A stretch of 32,247 bases of DNA from an uncultured Lachnospiraceae bacterium (GCA_905234525.1 CAJOIL010000016.1:1-32247), one strand, 5' to 3'; positions 1 through 9,063 are shown, counted from the first letter of the stretch. Numbers and translations: made by a program. Notes: generated by a model not told the origin, from the letters alone.

Positions 1-34
1 TATAATTAGTTATTAGCATAATTTAATTATACCA

Positions 35-70
35 AAAAGCAGCTATGAGCGCGAGCTCATAGCTGCTTTT
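35..70 (-). terminator. Rho-independent terminator of nifJ
   Basis: A perfect 16-bp inverted repeat, AAAAGCAGCTATGAGC with its complement around a 4-nt GCGA loop, lies 57 nt past the nifJ stop. On the minus strand it ends in TTTTTGG. A weaker hairpin (AGGGG...CCCCT, 76-98) sits between it and the stop codon. The AAAA/TTTT flanks could also let it work for a gene on the other side of the window edge. Confidence 0.85.
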
Positions 71-126
71 CCGTTAGGGGAGTTTTTTTACAGCCCCTTA
101 AATAATATCTAAACTTTAGGAGTTGA

Positions 127-3100
127 TTAGTCTGCCTTGTATAGGCTAACAAGCTTCTGCAAATAAGCGTAGCGCTCCTCTGCAATCTGCTCTGACTTAG
201 CAAAGAGCTCTGCTGCTCTCTCAGGATTGAACTTAGCAAGTGATGCATATCTGTTCTCACCCTTAAGGAAGTCTTGATATCCTTCGAACTTAGGTGTCTT
301 AGAATCAAGGCTGAATGCATCCTTACCTTCAGCGGCAAGTGCAGGATTGTATCTGAAGTTGAACCAGTAACCTGACTCTACAGCAAGCTTCTCTTCTGTC
401 TGAGCCTTAGACATACCCTTACGGATACCATGATTTATACATGGAGCGTAAGCAATGATGAGTGAAGGTCCCGGATAAGCCTCTGCTTCTGCAATAGCCT
501 TAACACATTGATTCATATCAGCACCCATTGAAATGTGTGCTACATACACATAACCGTAGCTCATTGCGATTCCGGCAAGATCCTTCTTCTTAGTCTCTTT
601 ACCGCCGGCAGCGAACTGTGCAATAGCACCAACCGGAGTAGCCTTAGAAGACTGTCCACCTGTGTTAGAATAAACCTCTGTATCGAATACCATAATGTTG
701 ATGTCCTTACCGGAAGCAAGTACATGGTCAACACCACCGAATCCGATATCATAAGCCCATCCGTCACCACCGAAGATCCATTGTGACTTCTTAGCAAGAT
801 AATCCTTCTCTTTGAGAATCTCATTACCTCTGTCACAGTTGCAATCCTCTAATACCTTAACAAGCTTATCTGTAGCCTCTCCGTTAGTTACGCCGGAATC
901 AAATGTATCATTCCATTCCTTGATAGCGTCCTTAACTTCCTGCTTCTCAGCCTTCTCACAGATATCATTAAGCTCATCTCTTAATCTGTCACGAATAGCA
1001 CGCTGTGCAAGTAACATACCGTAACCAAACTCAGCCGCATCCTCGAATAATGAGTTAGACCAAGCAGGACCGTGACCTGCCTTATTAACTGTATAAGGTG
1101 TAGAAGGTGATGAGTTAGCCCAGATTGATGAACAACCTGTTGCATTAGCAATATACATTCTATCACCGAATAATTGTGTGATTAACTTAGCATAAGGTGT
1201 CTCTCCACATCCACCACAAGCTCCAGAGAACTCAAGAAGTGGCTGTCTGAACTGAGAACCCTTAACTGTATTAATCTTGAACTTAGCGATAACATCTTCT
1301 TTATCATCAAGAGATACTGCATAGAAGTACTTTTGCTCTTCTTTATTATCTTCAAATGACTTCATTGTGATAGCCTGTACCTTGTCAGGACATACATTTA
1401 CACAAGAGCCACATCCTGTACAGTCATATGCTGATATAACAATGGCAAATTTGTAGTCAGGCATTCCTGTCATATCCTTAGACTGCATACCCTCAGGAGC
1501 ATTAGCTACTTCATCAGCTGTCAATGCTACAGGTCTTATAGCTGCATGTGGACATACATATGAACACTGGTTACATCCAATACACTTAGTAGCATCCCAT
1601 ACAGGAACGTCTGTTGCTACACCACGCTTCTCGTATGCTGCTGTACCTGATGGAGTCCAACCTGTCTCATACTCTCTTGTAACAGATACAGGAATTGTAT
1701 TACCCTGCTGTCCGTTAACCTTAACCTGAATATTCTTAACGAAGTCAACAACTTCTTTACGTCCGCCTTCAGGAATAGCTTCTCCAAGCTCATCATCCTT
1801 GCAGTTCTTCCAAGACTCAGGTACATCAACCTTGATATAAGCCTTAGCACCGGCATCAATAGCGTCATGATTCATCTTAACGATGTCATCACCCTTCTTA
1901 GAGTATGCCTTAGTAGCGGCATCCTTCATAAGACCGATAACCTTCTCTTCAGGAATAAGCTTGGTAATTGAGAAGAATGCTGATTGAAGTACAGTATTGA
2001 TACGATTGCCAAGACCGATTTCTTTACCAATCTTAACACCATCAATAATATAGAATTCAATATTGTTCTCCGCAATATATCTCTTAACCTGACCAGGTAA
2101 TTTCTCATCTAATTCATCAACTGACCATTGTGTATTGAATAGGAATCTTCCACCCGGTACAAGCTCTTGAACCATATTATACTTATAGATATAAGCTGTA
2201 CAGTGACAAGCAACGAAGTCAGCCTTGGTAATAAGATATGTGGATCTGATTGGTGAGTGTCCAAAACGAAGATGTGACATTGTAACACCACCTGACTTCT
2301 TAGAGTCATAATCAAAATATGCCTGAGCATACATATCTGTATTATCACCGATAATCTTGATAGAGTTCTTGTTAGCACCAACAGTTCCGTCAGCTCCAAG
2401 ACCCCAGAATTTACAGTTAGTTGTTCCCTCCGGTGTAGTAACAGGATTCTCTGTAACTTCAAGAGACAGATTAGTTACATCATCGATAATTCCAAGTGTG
2501 AAATGCTTCTTAGAATCATTATTGAATGCTGCAATAATATCACCGGGCTTTGTATCCTTGGCACCAAGACCAAATCTACCGCCGAATACAGGTGTTGTCT
2601 CGAACTTAGTTCCCTTAAGAGCTGCAACTACATCTAAGTAAAGTGGCTCACCATGTGAACCCGGCTCCTTGGTTCTGTCAAGAACAACGATTCTCTTAGC
2701 CGAATCAGGAATAGCATTAACAAATGCTTCTTCTGAGAACGGACGATATAATCTAACCTTAACAAGACCTACCTTGCTTCCGTTAGCATTCATATAATCA
2801 ATTGTCTCTTCAATTGTCTCATTAACAGAACCCATAGCAACCATAACAACTTCTGCGTCAGGCGCACCATAGTAGTTGAATAGCTTATAGTTAGTTCCGA
2901 TCTTCTCATTAACCTTGTCCATGTACTTCTGAACAACTGCAGGAAGCTCGTTGTAAGTTGTATTACAAGCTTCTCTTGACTGGAAGAATATATCAGGGTT
3001 CTGAGCCGAACCTAATTCCTTAGGATGATTTGGATTAAGTGCATTAGCTCTGAATGCATCAACAGCATCCATATTAACCATATCCTTAAGGTCTTCATAA

Positions 3101-3660
3101 TCCCAAGTCTCAATCTTCTGAATCTCATGTGATGTTCTGAATCCATCGAAGAAGTTCATAAATGTCATACCGCCCTCAATTGCAGCACAATGTGCAACAG
3201 GTGTTAAGTCCATAACCTCTTGTACTGATGATTCACAAAGCATTGCAATACCTGTCTGACGACAAGCCATTACATCGGAATGGTCACCGAAAATGTTAAG
3301 TGCATGTGAAGCCACACAACGAGCAGATACGTTAACTACGCCCGGAAGTCTCTCACCTGCCATCTTATACAAGTTAGGAATCATAAGGAGTAAGCCTTGT
3401 GATGCTGTAAATGTTGTTGTGAGTGCACCGGCTGTTAATGAACCGTGAACAGAGCCTGCCGCACCGGCTTCTGACTGCATCTCAGTTACTTGAACTGTCT
3501 GACCGAAAATGTTCTTACGGCCGGCAGTTGCCCACTCATCAGTATGCTCAGCCATAACTGATGAAGGAGTGATAGGATAGATAGCAGCAACATCGGTATA
3601 TGCATAAGAAGCATGAGCCGCTGCCTGGTTACCATCCATAGTTTTCATCGATCTTTTCAT
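127..3660 (-). CDS. nifJ: pyruvate:ferredoxin (flavodoxin) oxidoreductase
   Basis: This is a full-length 1177-aa single-chain PFOR, which oxidatively decarboxylates pyruvate to acetyl-CoA and CO2 and reduces ferredoxin or flavodoxin in the cytoplasm. The N-terminal pyruvate-binding region carries YPITPSS. Two ferredoxin-type cluster motifs are visible, CIGCNQCSYVCP near residue 692 and CTGCGSCVNVCP near 744. The proximal-cluster cysteines lie in CGGCGETPY near 811, and the thiamine diphosphate region GGDGWAYDIG lies near 962. The ATG has a strong Shine-Dalgarno site (TAGGAGG) about 8 nt upstream. The gene is monocistronic, with its own promoter and a strong terminator. It could supply low-potential electrons to the activase system elsewhere in the window, but that link is inference. 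Confidence 0.97.
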   Translation of the reverse strand: MKRSMKTMDGNQAAAHASYAYTDVAAIYPITPSSVMAEHTDEWATAGRKNIFGQTVQVTEMQSEAGAAGSVHGSLTAGALTTTFTASQGLLLMIPNLYKMAGERLPGVVNVSARCVASHALNIFGDHSDVMACRQTGIAMLCESSVQEVMDLTPVAHCAAIEGGMTFMNFFDGFRTSHEIQKIETWDYEDLKDMVNMDAVDAFRANALNPNHPKELGSAQNPDIFFQSREACNTTYNELPAVVQKYMDKVNEKIGTNYKLFNYYGAPDAEVVMVAMGSVNETIEETIDYMNANGSKVGLVKVRLYRPFSEEAFVNAIPDSAKRIVVLDRTKEPGSHGEPLYLDVVAALKGTKFETTPVFGGRFGLGAKDTKPGDIIAAFNNDSKKHFTLGIIDDVTNLSLEVTENPVTTPEGTTNCKFWGLGADGTVGANKNSIKIIGDNTDMYAQAYFDYDSKKSGGVTMSHLRFGHSPIRSTYLITKADFVACHCTAYIYKYNMVQELVPGGRFLFNTQWSVDELDEKLPGQVKRYIAENNIEFYIIDGVKIGKEIGLGNRINTVLQSAFFSITKLIPEEKVIGLMKDAATKAYSKKGDDIVKMNHDAIDAGAKAYIKVDVPESWKNCKDDELGEAIPEGGRKEVVDFVKNIQVKVNGQQGNTIPVSVTREYETGWTPSGTAAYEKRGVATDVPVWDATKCIGCNQCSYVCPHAAIRPVALTADEVANAPEGMQSKDMTGMPDYKFAIVISAYDCTGCGSCVNVCPDKVQAITMKSFEDNKEEQKYFYAVSLDDKEDVIAKFKINTVKGSQFRQPLLEFSGACGGCGETPYAKLITQLFGDRMYIANATGCSSIWANSSPSTPYTVNKAGHGPAWSNSLFEDAAEFGYGMLLAQRAIRDRLRDELNDICEKAEKQEVKDAIKEWNDTFDSGVTNGEATDKLVKVLEDCNCDRGNEILKEKDYLAKKSQWIFGGDGWAYDIGFGGVDHVLASGKDINIMVFDTEVYSNTGGQSSKATPVGAIAQFAAGGKETKKKDLAGIAMSYGYVYVAHISMGADMNQCVKAIAEAEAYPGPSLIIAYAPCINHGIRKGMSKAQTEEKLAVESGYWFNFRYNPALAAEGKDAFSLDSKTPKFEGYQDFLKGENRYASLAKFNPERAAELFAKSEQIAEERYAYLQKLVSLYKAD

Positions 3661-3700
3661 AGTTAATTCCTCCTAAAGAATATAATCTCACGTATGAAAT

Positions 3701-3730
3701 ATTCTACTATATTATGTATACAAAATGCAA
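3701..3730 (-). promoter_or_regulatory. sigma-A promoter of nifJ
   Basis: On the minus strand TTGCAT and TAGAAT are separated by 18 nt, about 40 nt upstream of the nifJ start. The region is very AT-rich. A spacer of 17 nt is more usual, so the exact boxes are uncertain. Confidence 0.6.
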
Positions 3731-3760
3731 TAGTATATTATGTTTTTAATTAGGTACTAG

Positions 3761-4933
3761 TTACAATTTCGCCTTGACATCCTCCATAATATCATCTATG
3801 ACAGCTTGGGCGTTATCGCGAAGCTCCACCCACTCATACTTCTTGATAGAATCAAGCGGAACTGTTGCCGACTCTGTAGGATTCGTTTGTACCGTAGTGG
3901 GATGAACATTACCGTCAAAATACACCTGTCCTATTAATGACCCATCTTTATATGCTTTAAGTCGTTTAATTTGAATATCATAACCGTCATCTACCTTCTC
4001 ATAACTAAAGACTCCGTCTCCTGAATACACATTTCCATCCTTAGTATTATAGACAAAGCTAAAATCTATATAGCTTGCATACAGATAGTCTCCTCGTCTG
4101 GTTGCGGTAATTGTTAAATGCTCATTATCGGGAAGCGCCGACTCCACAATAACCGTACCTAATGCAAATCCATCCACTGTCACCACTGTGTCATCAACAT
4201 ATTTACTGATATCCACCACAATGCGTCTTATCTTACACATCTTGGAAATATACATGCTAAATGTAATATCATCCTCCGGCATATCATATCCCAACAAATC
4301 CCAAATAAATTTGCCCTCGCCGACAGGAATTGTAATCTTATACTCGTCACTTACCGTTCCATCTTCATCTTCAAGCACTTCTCCTGTTTTGTCAAAGGTA
4401 ATGGAATTGGCAAAATCAATAAAATTACCGATATTACTCACAAACCAATCTACACTCAAGTTGCCGTTAAGATCCGGTGCCGTCATGAATAAGTCCACAC
4501 CCGTATCCAAGGAATATGCCAAATTATCAAAGCTTGGCACAATCATATACACAGTTTCGTCCTTTGCAAAAACATCAACTTCTCCTACATCAAGAAACAA
4601 TACTTTAGCCTGAGCCGTAGCACCAAGCTCTCGCTTTTTAGGGCATCTGACTCCATGTACTTTGGCACTTGAAGTATATCCGAAGCCTTTTATATCGCCG
4701 GCTATAACATCACCCTCAAACTCTATGTCACCATTCAAATAATTCCTGCACACATCCATTATGTCAAGATTATAAATTATAAAATAAGGATCGCCTAACG
4801 ATTCTGTCGCCACTCTAACCTGCGATGCCAAAAACTTAGCTCTGGGACTTACGACAACAAAAATAAGGCTGCCGATAAACGTAACAACCAAAATCGCCAA
4901 TATTACAATTAATACCTTAGTTCGTTTCTTCAT
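3761..4933 (-). CDS. membrane-anchored extracytoplasmic protein of unknown function
   Basis: I do not recognise a family. The listed ORF begins at 4984, but the ATG at 4933 (MKKRTKVLIV) is the better start because it puts a classic signal anchor at the N-terminus: a KKR cluster followed by a hydrophobic segment of about 24 residues. The protein is then 390 aa. The rest looks soluble, acidic and beta-rich, rich in Val, Asp and Tyr, with no catalytic motif I can identify. It has two cysteines close after the anchor (VCRNY and VRCPKK) and a Thr/Pro-rich linker (PTTVQTNPTESATVP) before the C-terminal helix. There is no lipobox at the end of the hydrophobic segment, so a signal anchor is preferred over a lipoprotein. 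It lies between nifJ and the RNase H-like gene on the same strand, with a two-tier hairpin upstream. Confidence 0.75.
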   Translation of the reverse strand: MKKRTKVLIVILAILVVTFIGSLIFVVVSPRAKFLASQVRVATESLGDPYFIIYNLDIMDVCRNYLNGDIEFEGDVIAGDIKGFGYTSSAKVHGVRCPKKRELGATAQAKVLFLDVGEVDVFAKDETVYMIVPSFDNLAYSLDTGVDLFMTAPDLNGNLSVDWFVSNIGNFIDFANSITFDKTGEVLEDEDGTVSDEYKITIPVGEGKFIWDLLGYDMPEDDITFSMYISKMCKIRRIVVDISKYVDDTVVTVDGFALGTVIVESALPDNEHLTITATRRGDYLYASYIDFSFVYNTKDGNVYSGDGVFSYEKVDDGYDIQIKRLKAYKDGSLIGQVYFDGNVHPTTVQTNPTESATVPLDSIKKYEWVELRDNAQAVIDDIMEDVKAKL

Positions 4934-4975
4934 ACTACACTCTGTTCTAATATGATGCCAACAATAATTCACAAG

Positions 4976-5039
4976 AACTCTCAAGTTACCGGTCCACCTC
5001 TTACAAGGTGGACATACGACATTTTAGTCAAGGAGAGTT
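4976..5039 (-). other. two-tier hairpin downstream of the RNase H-like gene
   Basis: The outer arms AACTCTC/GAGAGTT enclose a perfect inner hairpin GTCCACCT/AGGTGGAC with a 6-nt loop. It begins 3 nt after the stop codon of the upstream gene. There is no U-tract, so it is not a standard intrinsic terminator. It may stabilise the 3' end or act in processing. Confidence 0.6.
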
Positions 5040-5041
5040 GC

Positions 5042-6070
5042 TTATGAATTATTGCCAGCCACACACCCTGTCTTAATATAATTATCATAATATGCGGAGT
5101 GCTTAAACTCTTCTTCAATATCTTCGCTATCCAAGCTACCGTACACTTTAACAATCTCATCAAATGCGTATTGCACATCATCTGTACCATTACTGAAGCC
5201 GTGTTGATATAAATCTCCGCCTTTACTCTTAAAGCTTTCTCTCACATCTGATTCATACAAAGTCTCAATATAGCTTGCGATATTAGCCGCAACCGCAACA
5301 GCCGGATATTTATTCTCAGCCTTTGCTTCATAAATCATCCTAACACCGCTTGTATCAAGCTTATATTTCTCATTGGTCGTATAAAGAGCATAATTGGTTG
5401 CCGCATTACTCTTACTCATAAAATTATCAATTACAACATCCTTAATTATAATATCCTTTTTTGCAAGATATGAACACAGCTTATATCCGGCTCTATTATG
5501 CATAATAGCAAGAATCTTATTGCCGTTCATTCTCTTATCCTGTGCTCTAAGCTCATTATAATAACCATTACTTATTGAATAAACAGAATATGTAATTCCA
5601 AGCTTCTCATTCTCGTAAACTTCATTATTCACTTCTTTAAAGCTTTTAAAATGTGTAAGCTCCCTGCCAAGCAATACACATTTGTCAGTATCAATTCCGT
5701 AGCTCTTGGAATCTCTGAGTGCACCGATTCTCTTAAGCTCATCATTATGTGAACCATCCAAATAAGCCGACACCGCTATTATTCTTCGAAACGGTTCAGC
5801 TCTGCCCACTTCATCTTGACCAATATAGTCCTCTGATAAGATATGTCCGTTTATTGGGACATCATTTGTCAGCGTGCCACTTACATCTCCAATGCTTAAT
5901 TGCTTCGGCTTAGCAGAGCCACCATAGTACTCCTCCGCTTCCATAAGCGTAGCAAAGCCCTTATACTCAGCGCCGGGAAATCCCTTAACATTAGCCTCGC
6001 ATTCTGCCCATGTCTCATATATGCCCGGAGTTAAACCCTTTTTTACTGCGTAATATTTCTTCTTAGCCAT
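5042..6070 (-). CDS. viroplasmin-domain / type 2 RNase H (RNase HIII-like) fusion
   Basis: This 342-aa protein has two parts. Residues 1 to about 52 match the caulimovirus viroplasmin-like hybrid-binding domain (YAVKKGLTPGIYETW, then GAEYKGF). From about residue 80 the pattern is that of type 2 ribonucleases H, closer to RNase HIII than RNase HI. IGQDEVGR gives the Asp86-Glu87 acidic pair, DSK lies at 120-122, MHNRA at 190-194, an Asp at 215 in VVIDNF, and EAKAENKYPAVAVAANIAS at 248-266. These enzymes cut the RNA strand of RNA-DNA hybrids. The viroplasmin domain is usually seen with type 1 RNase HI. The C-terminal 60 residues are acidic and not assigned. The start has GAGG about 6 nt upstream. 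Residual activity is likely but unproven, because the glycine-rich stretch after DEVG is altered to RAEPF. Confidence 0.8.
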   Translation of the reverse strand: MAKKKYYAVKKGLTPGIYETWAECEANVKGFPGAEYKGFATLMEAEEYYGGSAKPKQLSIGDVSGTLTNDVPINGHILSEDYIGQDEVGRAEPFRRIIAVSAYLDGSHNDELKRIGALRDSKSYGIDTDKCVLLGRELTHFKSFKEVNNEVYENEKLGITYSVYSISNGYYNELRAQDKRMNGNKILAIMHNRAGYKLCSYLAKKDIIIKDVVIDNFMSKSNAATNYALYTTNEKYKLDTSGVRMIYEAKAENKYPAVAVAANIASYIETLYESDVRESFKSKGGDLYQHGFSNGTDDVQYAFDEIVKVYGSLDSEDIEEEFKHSAYYDNYIKTGCVAGNNS

Positions 6071-6090
6071 TACTACCTCTATATAGCAAA

Positions 6091-6114
6091 AGCATGCATC
6101 TTAAGATACATGCT
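6091..6114 (-). terminator. terminator after smsB
   Basis: A near-perfect palindrome, AGCATGTATCTTAAGATGCATGCT with one internal mismatch pair, lies about 33 nt past the smsB stop. On the minus strand it is followed by TTTTGC. The short U-tract makes it moderate rather than strong. Confidence 0.6.
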
Positions 6115-6146
6115 AAATTTCAAATATATTCTGAACAGTCACCCTT

Positions 6147-7064
6147 CTATTTCAAAAATCCATTAATAATCTGCTCTTCAGCCTCTTCTTCCGTAAGTCC
6201 CAATGTCATTAGCTTGATAAGCTGTTCACCTGCTATCTTACCGATAGCCGCCTCATGAATAAGGCTTGCGTCAATATTATTGGCGTTAAGCGCAGGAGAC
6301 GCATTTACCACTGCATCATCCATAATAATTGCATCGCACTCACTATGTCCGTGACAAGCATTATTACCCTCTATTGTCGACTTGAAATCCTGCACGGAAT
6401 GATCCCTGGCAACAGACCTTGAGATGACATTAGTCGAAGAATTCTCACCGTTAAGCTTCACATCAAAGTCAGTCTTGGCGACCTGCTTGCCATGAGTCAT
6501 AATGCTCTCTCTAACCTCAAAGTAAGCATCCTTCTTAAGCTCTCCCTTAGTTACTCTGTTAGTGGAATCAATGCCCTTAATCTGAGCCGATTCCATAATC
6601 ATGGACGCTCCTTCTTCCAAGTAACAAATAGTCTCGGGATTCATGACATTCTCTCCGTTGCCATCGCCCTCGCCATAATGCTTCTCATAGTATCTGACCT
6701 TGGCGTTCTTGCCAACATGAAATGTATGAATGCCCGCATGCTCTGAAGTATCAACACCGCAGTTATGGATTCCGCAGCCTGCCACAATAGTAACATCAGC
6801 GTCTTCTCCGACAAAGAAATCATTATAAACACATTCCTGCAATCCGCTCTCGCTTAAAACAACAGGAATATGAACACTCTCACGCTTTGTTCCGGGCTTG
6901 ATGATTATATCAATTCCATCCTTATCATCTTTGGTAACGATATCAATATTAGAAGTTGTATTACGAGAATCAAGCTTGCCGTTAGCCCTGATATTATATG
7001 CGCCTGACGGTACATCATGTAAGTCGGCAACTTCTCTTAATAGACTTTTTTGTACTGCATCCAC
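6147..7064 (-). CDS. smsB: SufB/SufD-like Fe-S assembly scaffold of a minimal SUF system
   Basis: This 305-aa SufBD-family protein is much shorter than SufB (about 470-495 aa). It keeps the beta-helix core and the C-terminal helical region. Residues matching the scaffold site are visible: Cys243 in CHGHSECDAI and Glu271 in LIHEAAIGKI, 28 apart, equivalent to the Cys/Glu pair of E. coli SufB that I recall as 405/434. Additional cysteines occur in AGCGIHNCG. Translation starts at a GTG, supported by AGGAGGG 6 nt upstream. It forms an operon with the SufC-like ATPase 78 nt upstream. The pair matches the SufCB-only minimal SUF type (SmsCB) described in anaerobes. No cysteine desulfurase or SufU lies nearby, consistent with that type. 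Confidence 0.9.
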   Translation of the reverse strand: MDAVQKSLLREVADLHDVPSGAYNIRANGKLDSRNTTSNIDIVTKDDKDGIDIIIKPGTKRESVHIPVVLSESGLQECVYNDFFVGEDADVTIVAGCGIHNCGVDTSEHAGIHTFHVGKNAKVRYYEKHYGEGDGNGENVMNPETICYLEEGASMIMESAQIKGIDSTNRVTKGELKKDAYFEVRESIMTHGKQVAKTDFDVKLNGENSSTNVISRSVARDHSVQDFKSTIEGNNACHGHSECDAIIMDDAVVNASPALNANNIDASLIHEAAIGKIAGEQLIKLMTLGLTEEEAEEQIINGFLK

Positions 7065-7113
7065 GTGGATCCCTCCTGTTATACCAACATTTCGCTTCGC
7101 GTGCCATCGCCTT

Positions 7114-7137
7114 GTCTTAAGATTTCCTCCTTAAGAC
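7114..7137 (-). promoter_or_regulatory. intergenic hairpin between smsC and smsB enclosing a purine-rich loop
   Basis: A perfect 8-bp inverted repeat, GTCTTAAG/CTTAAGAC, surrounds an 8-nt loop GAGGAAAT. It starts 5 nt after the smsC stop. The stem and loop contain an AAGGAGGA sequence that looks like a ribosome site but has no well-placed start codon. There is no U-tract, so it is more likely an mRNA-stability or processing element adjusting the smsC:smsB ratio than a terminator. Confidence 0.5.
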
Positions 7138-7142
7138 CTTAT

Positions 7143-7880
7143 CTAACCGATAGCATTTGCCAACGGCTCACAAGCAATCACGGCACTTGTTGTACCGAGA
7201 AGCTTAGGTAATACCTCATCCTTGGTACCGTAATGCTTAAGATTACCGTCTGCAAGCACTATAATCTTATCAGATATATTAAGTATCCTCTCTTGATGCG
7301 ATATGATAAGAATTGTACCGTCAATATCATCACACATTTTCTCAAATACATGAATAAGACTCTTAAAGCTCCATAAATCAATGCCTGCTTCAGGCTCATC
7401 AAATATTGATAGCTTAGTACCTCTTGCACGAATCATCGCTATCTCAATCCTCTTCATCTCGCCACCGGATAACTTATCATTAAGCTCTCTGTCAACATAA
7501 TCTCTGGCACAAAGTCCAACCTCAGACAAATAATCACAGACCTCATTTATTTTAAGATTAGTTCCTGCCGCAAGACTTATCAGATCCTTGACCTTAAGTC
7601 CCTTAAATCTGACAGGCTGTTGAAACGCAAATGACACACCCTTCTTAGCACGCTCTGTAATAGACAGATTAGTAATATCCTCTCCATCTAAAATAATCTG
7701 ACCGCTTGTAGGTGTTATTATACCCGCAATAATCTTAGCCAATGTTGACTTACCACCACCGTTAGGTCCCGTTATCGCTACAAAATGATCGTCTATTGTA
7801 AGATTAATATCATGAAGTATTTCTCTTCCTTCATCTACCTCATCATTAACTTCATATGAGATATTCTTAAGCTCCAGCAT
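7143..7880 (-). CDS. smsC: SufC-like ABC ATPase of a minimal SUF system
   Basis: This is a 245-aa soluble ABC ATPase with no membrane segment. Walker A is GPNGGGKST (38-46), the Q-loop FQQ is at 86-88, the signature LSGGE at 137-141, Walker B with its extension is IFDEPEAGID (159-168), and the switch His is in SHQER near 195. SufC proteins power Fe-S cluster assembly on SufB/SufD in the cytosol. The LFDEPEAGID form and the downstream SufB-like gene separate it from transport ATPases. The ATG is preceded by AAGGAG. It lies 36 nt after ilvE and is probably co-transcribed from the ilvE promoter, since no separate promoter or terminator is seen. Confidence 0.9.
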   Translation of the reverse strand: MLELKNISYEVNDEVDEGREILHDINLTIDDHFVAITGPNGGGKSTLAKIIAGIITPTSGQIILDGEDITNLSITERAKKGVSFAFQQPVRFKGLKVKDLISLAAGTNLKINEVCDYLSEVGLCARDYVDRELNDKLSGGEMKRIEIAMIRARGTKLSIFDEPEAGIDLWSFKSLIHVFEKMCDDIDGTILIISHQERILNISDKIIVLADGNLKHYGTKDEVLPKLLGTTSAVIACEPLANAIG

Positions 7881-7916
7881 AAATAAGCTCCTTAATATGT
7901 TACTAATAAATTCCGC

Positions 7917-8981
7917 TTATAATTCAACGGTCCAATTGTATTTGTCTTCAATCTTACCCCATTGGATACCTGTAAGGGTATCATATAGCTTCTGGGTAAG
8001 CTCACCCGTCTTGGAATCATTAATTACAACAACATCATCCTTATACTTAAGTTCGCCAACAGGGCTGACAACTGCCGCTGTACCTGTACCGAATACTTCT
8101 TCAAGAGTACCGTCATGACCTGCCTTCATAATTGTATCAATGGCAATCTTCTCTTCATGAACCTTATAACCCCAATCCTTAAGAATTGTAATCATCGAAT
8201 CTCTTGTTACACCCGGAAGAACCGTTCCTTCGATTGGCGCTGTGTAAATCTCACCGTCAATCTTAAACATGATGTTCATAGTGCCAACTTCTTCTACATA
8301 TTTCTTCTCTTCACCATCAAGCCAAAGTACCTGTGTATACCCTTGCGCTTCAGCCTTAACTTGACCGAGTATTGAGCCTGCATAGTTGCCGCCACATTTA
8401 GTAAATCCTGTACCACCCTTAACGGCTCTTACAAGTTCATCCTCAACCATAATCTTAACAGGATCTAAGCCTGTCGGATAATAAGCACCAACAGGGCAAC
8501 AAATTACGATAAACTTATAGCTAATAGCTTGGTGAACACCAAGCGTATTCTCTGTTGCGAACATAAATGGACGAATGTAAAGTGAAGTATCAGGTTCATC
8601 AGGCACCCAATCCTTCTCAACCTTAACAAGTTCTTCAACTGCTTGTACAAAATCCTCTACGGGAAATGCCGGCATACAAATCCTCTCATTAGACTTAATC
8701 ATACGCTTAGCATTCATATCAGGACGAAATAGCTGAATCTTACCTTCAGCAGTCCTATACGCCTTAAGACCCTCAAATGTCTCTTGTGCATAATGTAGCA
8801 CCATACATTCCGGACTAAGCTCAATCGGATGTATAGGAACGATTCTTGCATCATGCCATCCCTCATCCTTATCCCAATCACATTCATACATGTAATCTGT
8901 CATATATTTACCAAAACCTAACTGTCCCTTCCAGTCCGGTTTTTCTTTAAGTGTAGTTGCTTTCTCGAATCTGATATCCAT
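7917..8981 (-). CDS. ilvE: branched-chain amino acid aminotransferase
   Basis: This 354-aa fold-type IV PLP enzyme interconverts Leu, Ile and Val with their 2-oxo acids using glutamate/2-oxoglutarate. Recognisable segments include ETFEGLKAYR, the acceptor region CPVGAYYPTG, the PLP-lysine region GTGFTKCGGNYA, and a C-terminal EVFGTGTAAVVSPVG. The length is usual for the longer bacterial BCAT class. The ATG has GGAGG 9 nt upstream. A near-consensus promoter lies 55-80 nt upstream, leaving a leader of about 47 nt, too short for a T-box. The gene heads a likely operon with smsC and smsB. Confidence 0.95.
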   Translation of the reverse strand: MDIRFEKATTLKEKPDWKGQLGFGKYMTDYMYECDWDKDEGWHDARIVPIHPIELSPECMVLHYAQETFEGLKAYRTAEGKIQLFRPDMNAKRMIKSNERICMPAFPVEDFVQAVEELVKVEKDWVPDEPDTSLYIRPFMFATENTLGVHQAISYKFIVICCPVGAYYPTGLDPVKIMVEDELVRAVKGGTGFTKCGGNYAGSILGQVKAEAQGYTQVLWLDGEEKKYVEEVGTMNIMFKIDGEIYTAPIEGTVLPGVTRDSMITILKDWGYKVHEEKIAIDTIMKAGHDGTLEEVFGTGTAAVVSPVGELKYKDDVVVINDSKTGELTQKLYDTLTGIQWGKIEDKYNWTVEL

Positions 8982-9034
8982 AGTTTTATACCTCCATATC
9001 TATTAGTAAAATGTCTAGTAATCTTAACTTATTA

Positions 9035-9063
9035 ATTATCTATAAAATGCACAGTTTTGTCAA
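9035..9063 (-). promoter_or_regulatory. strong sigma-A promoter of ilvE-smsC-smsB
   Basis: A consensus TTGACA and GATAAT are separated by exactly 17 nt, about 55 nt upstream of ilvE. The -35 box directly abuts the GC-rich hairpin repeat at 9063-9116. Confidence 0.8.

Noticed and set aside
7018-7107. A 30-codon ORF (ATG at 7107) overlapping the smsB start, with three cysteines, as a leader peptide.
   Set aside because: No ribosome site is well placed before it and most of it is the smsB gene in another frame.
8982-9034. T-box or other leader control of ilvE.
   Set aside because: The good promoter leaves only about 47 nt of leader, too short for a T-box or peptide attenuator.
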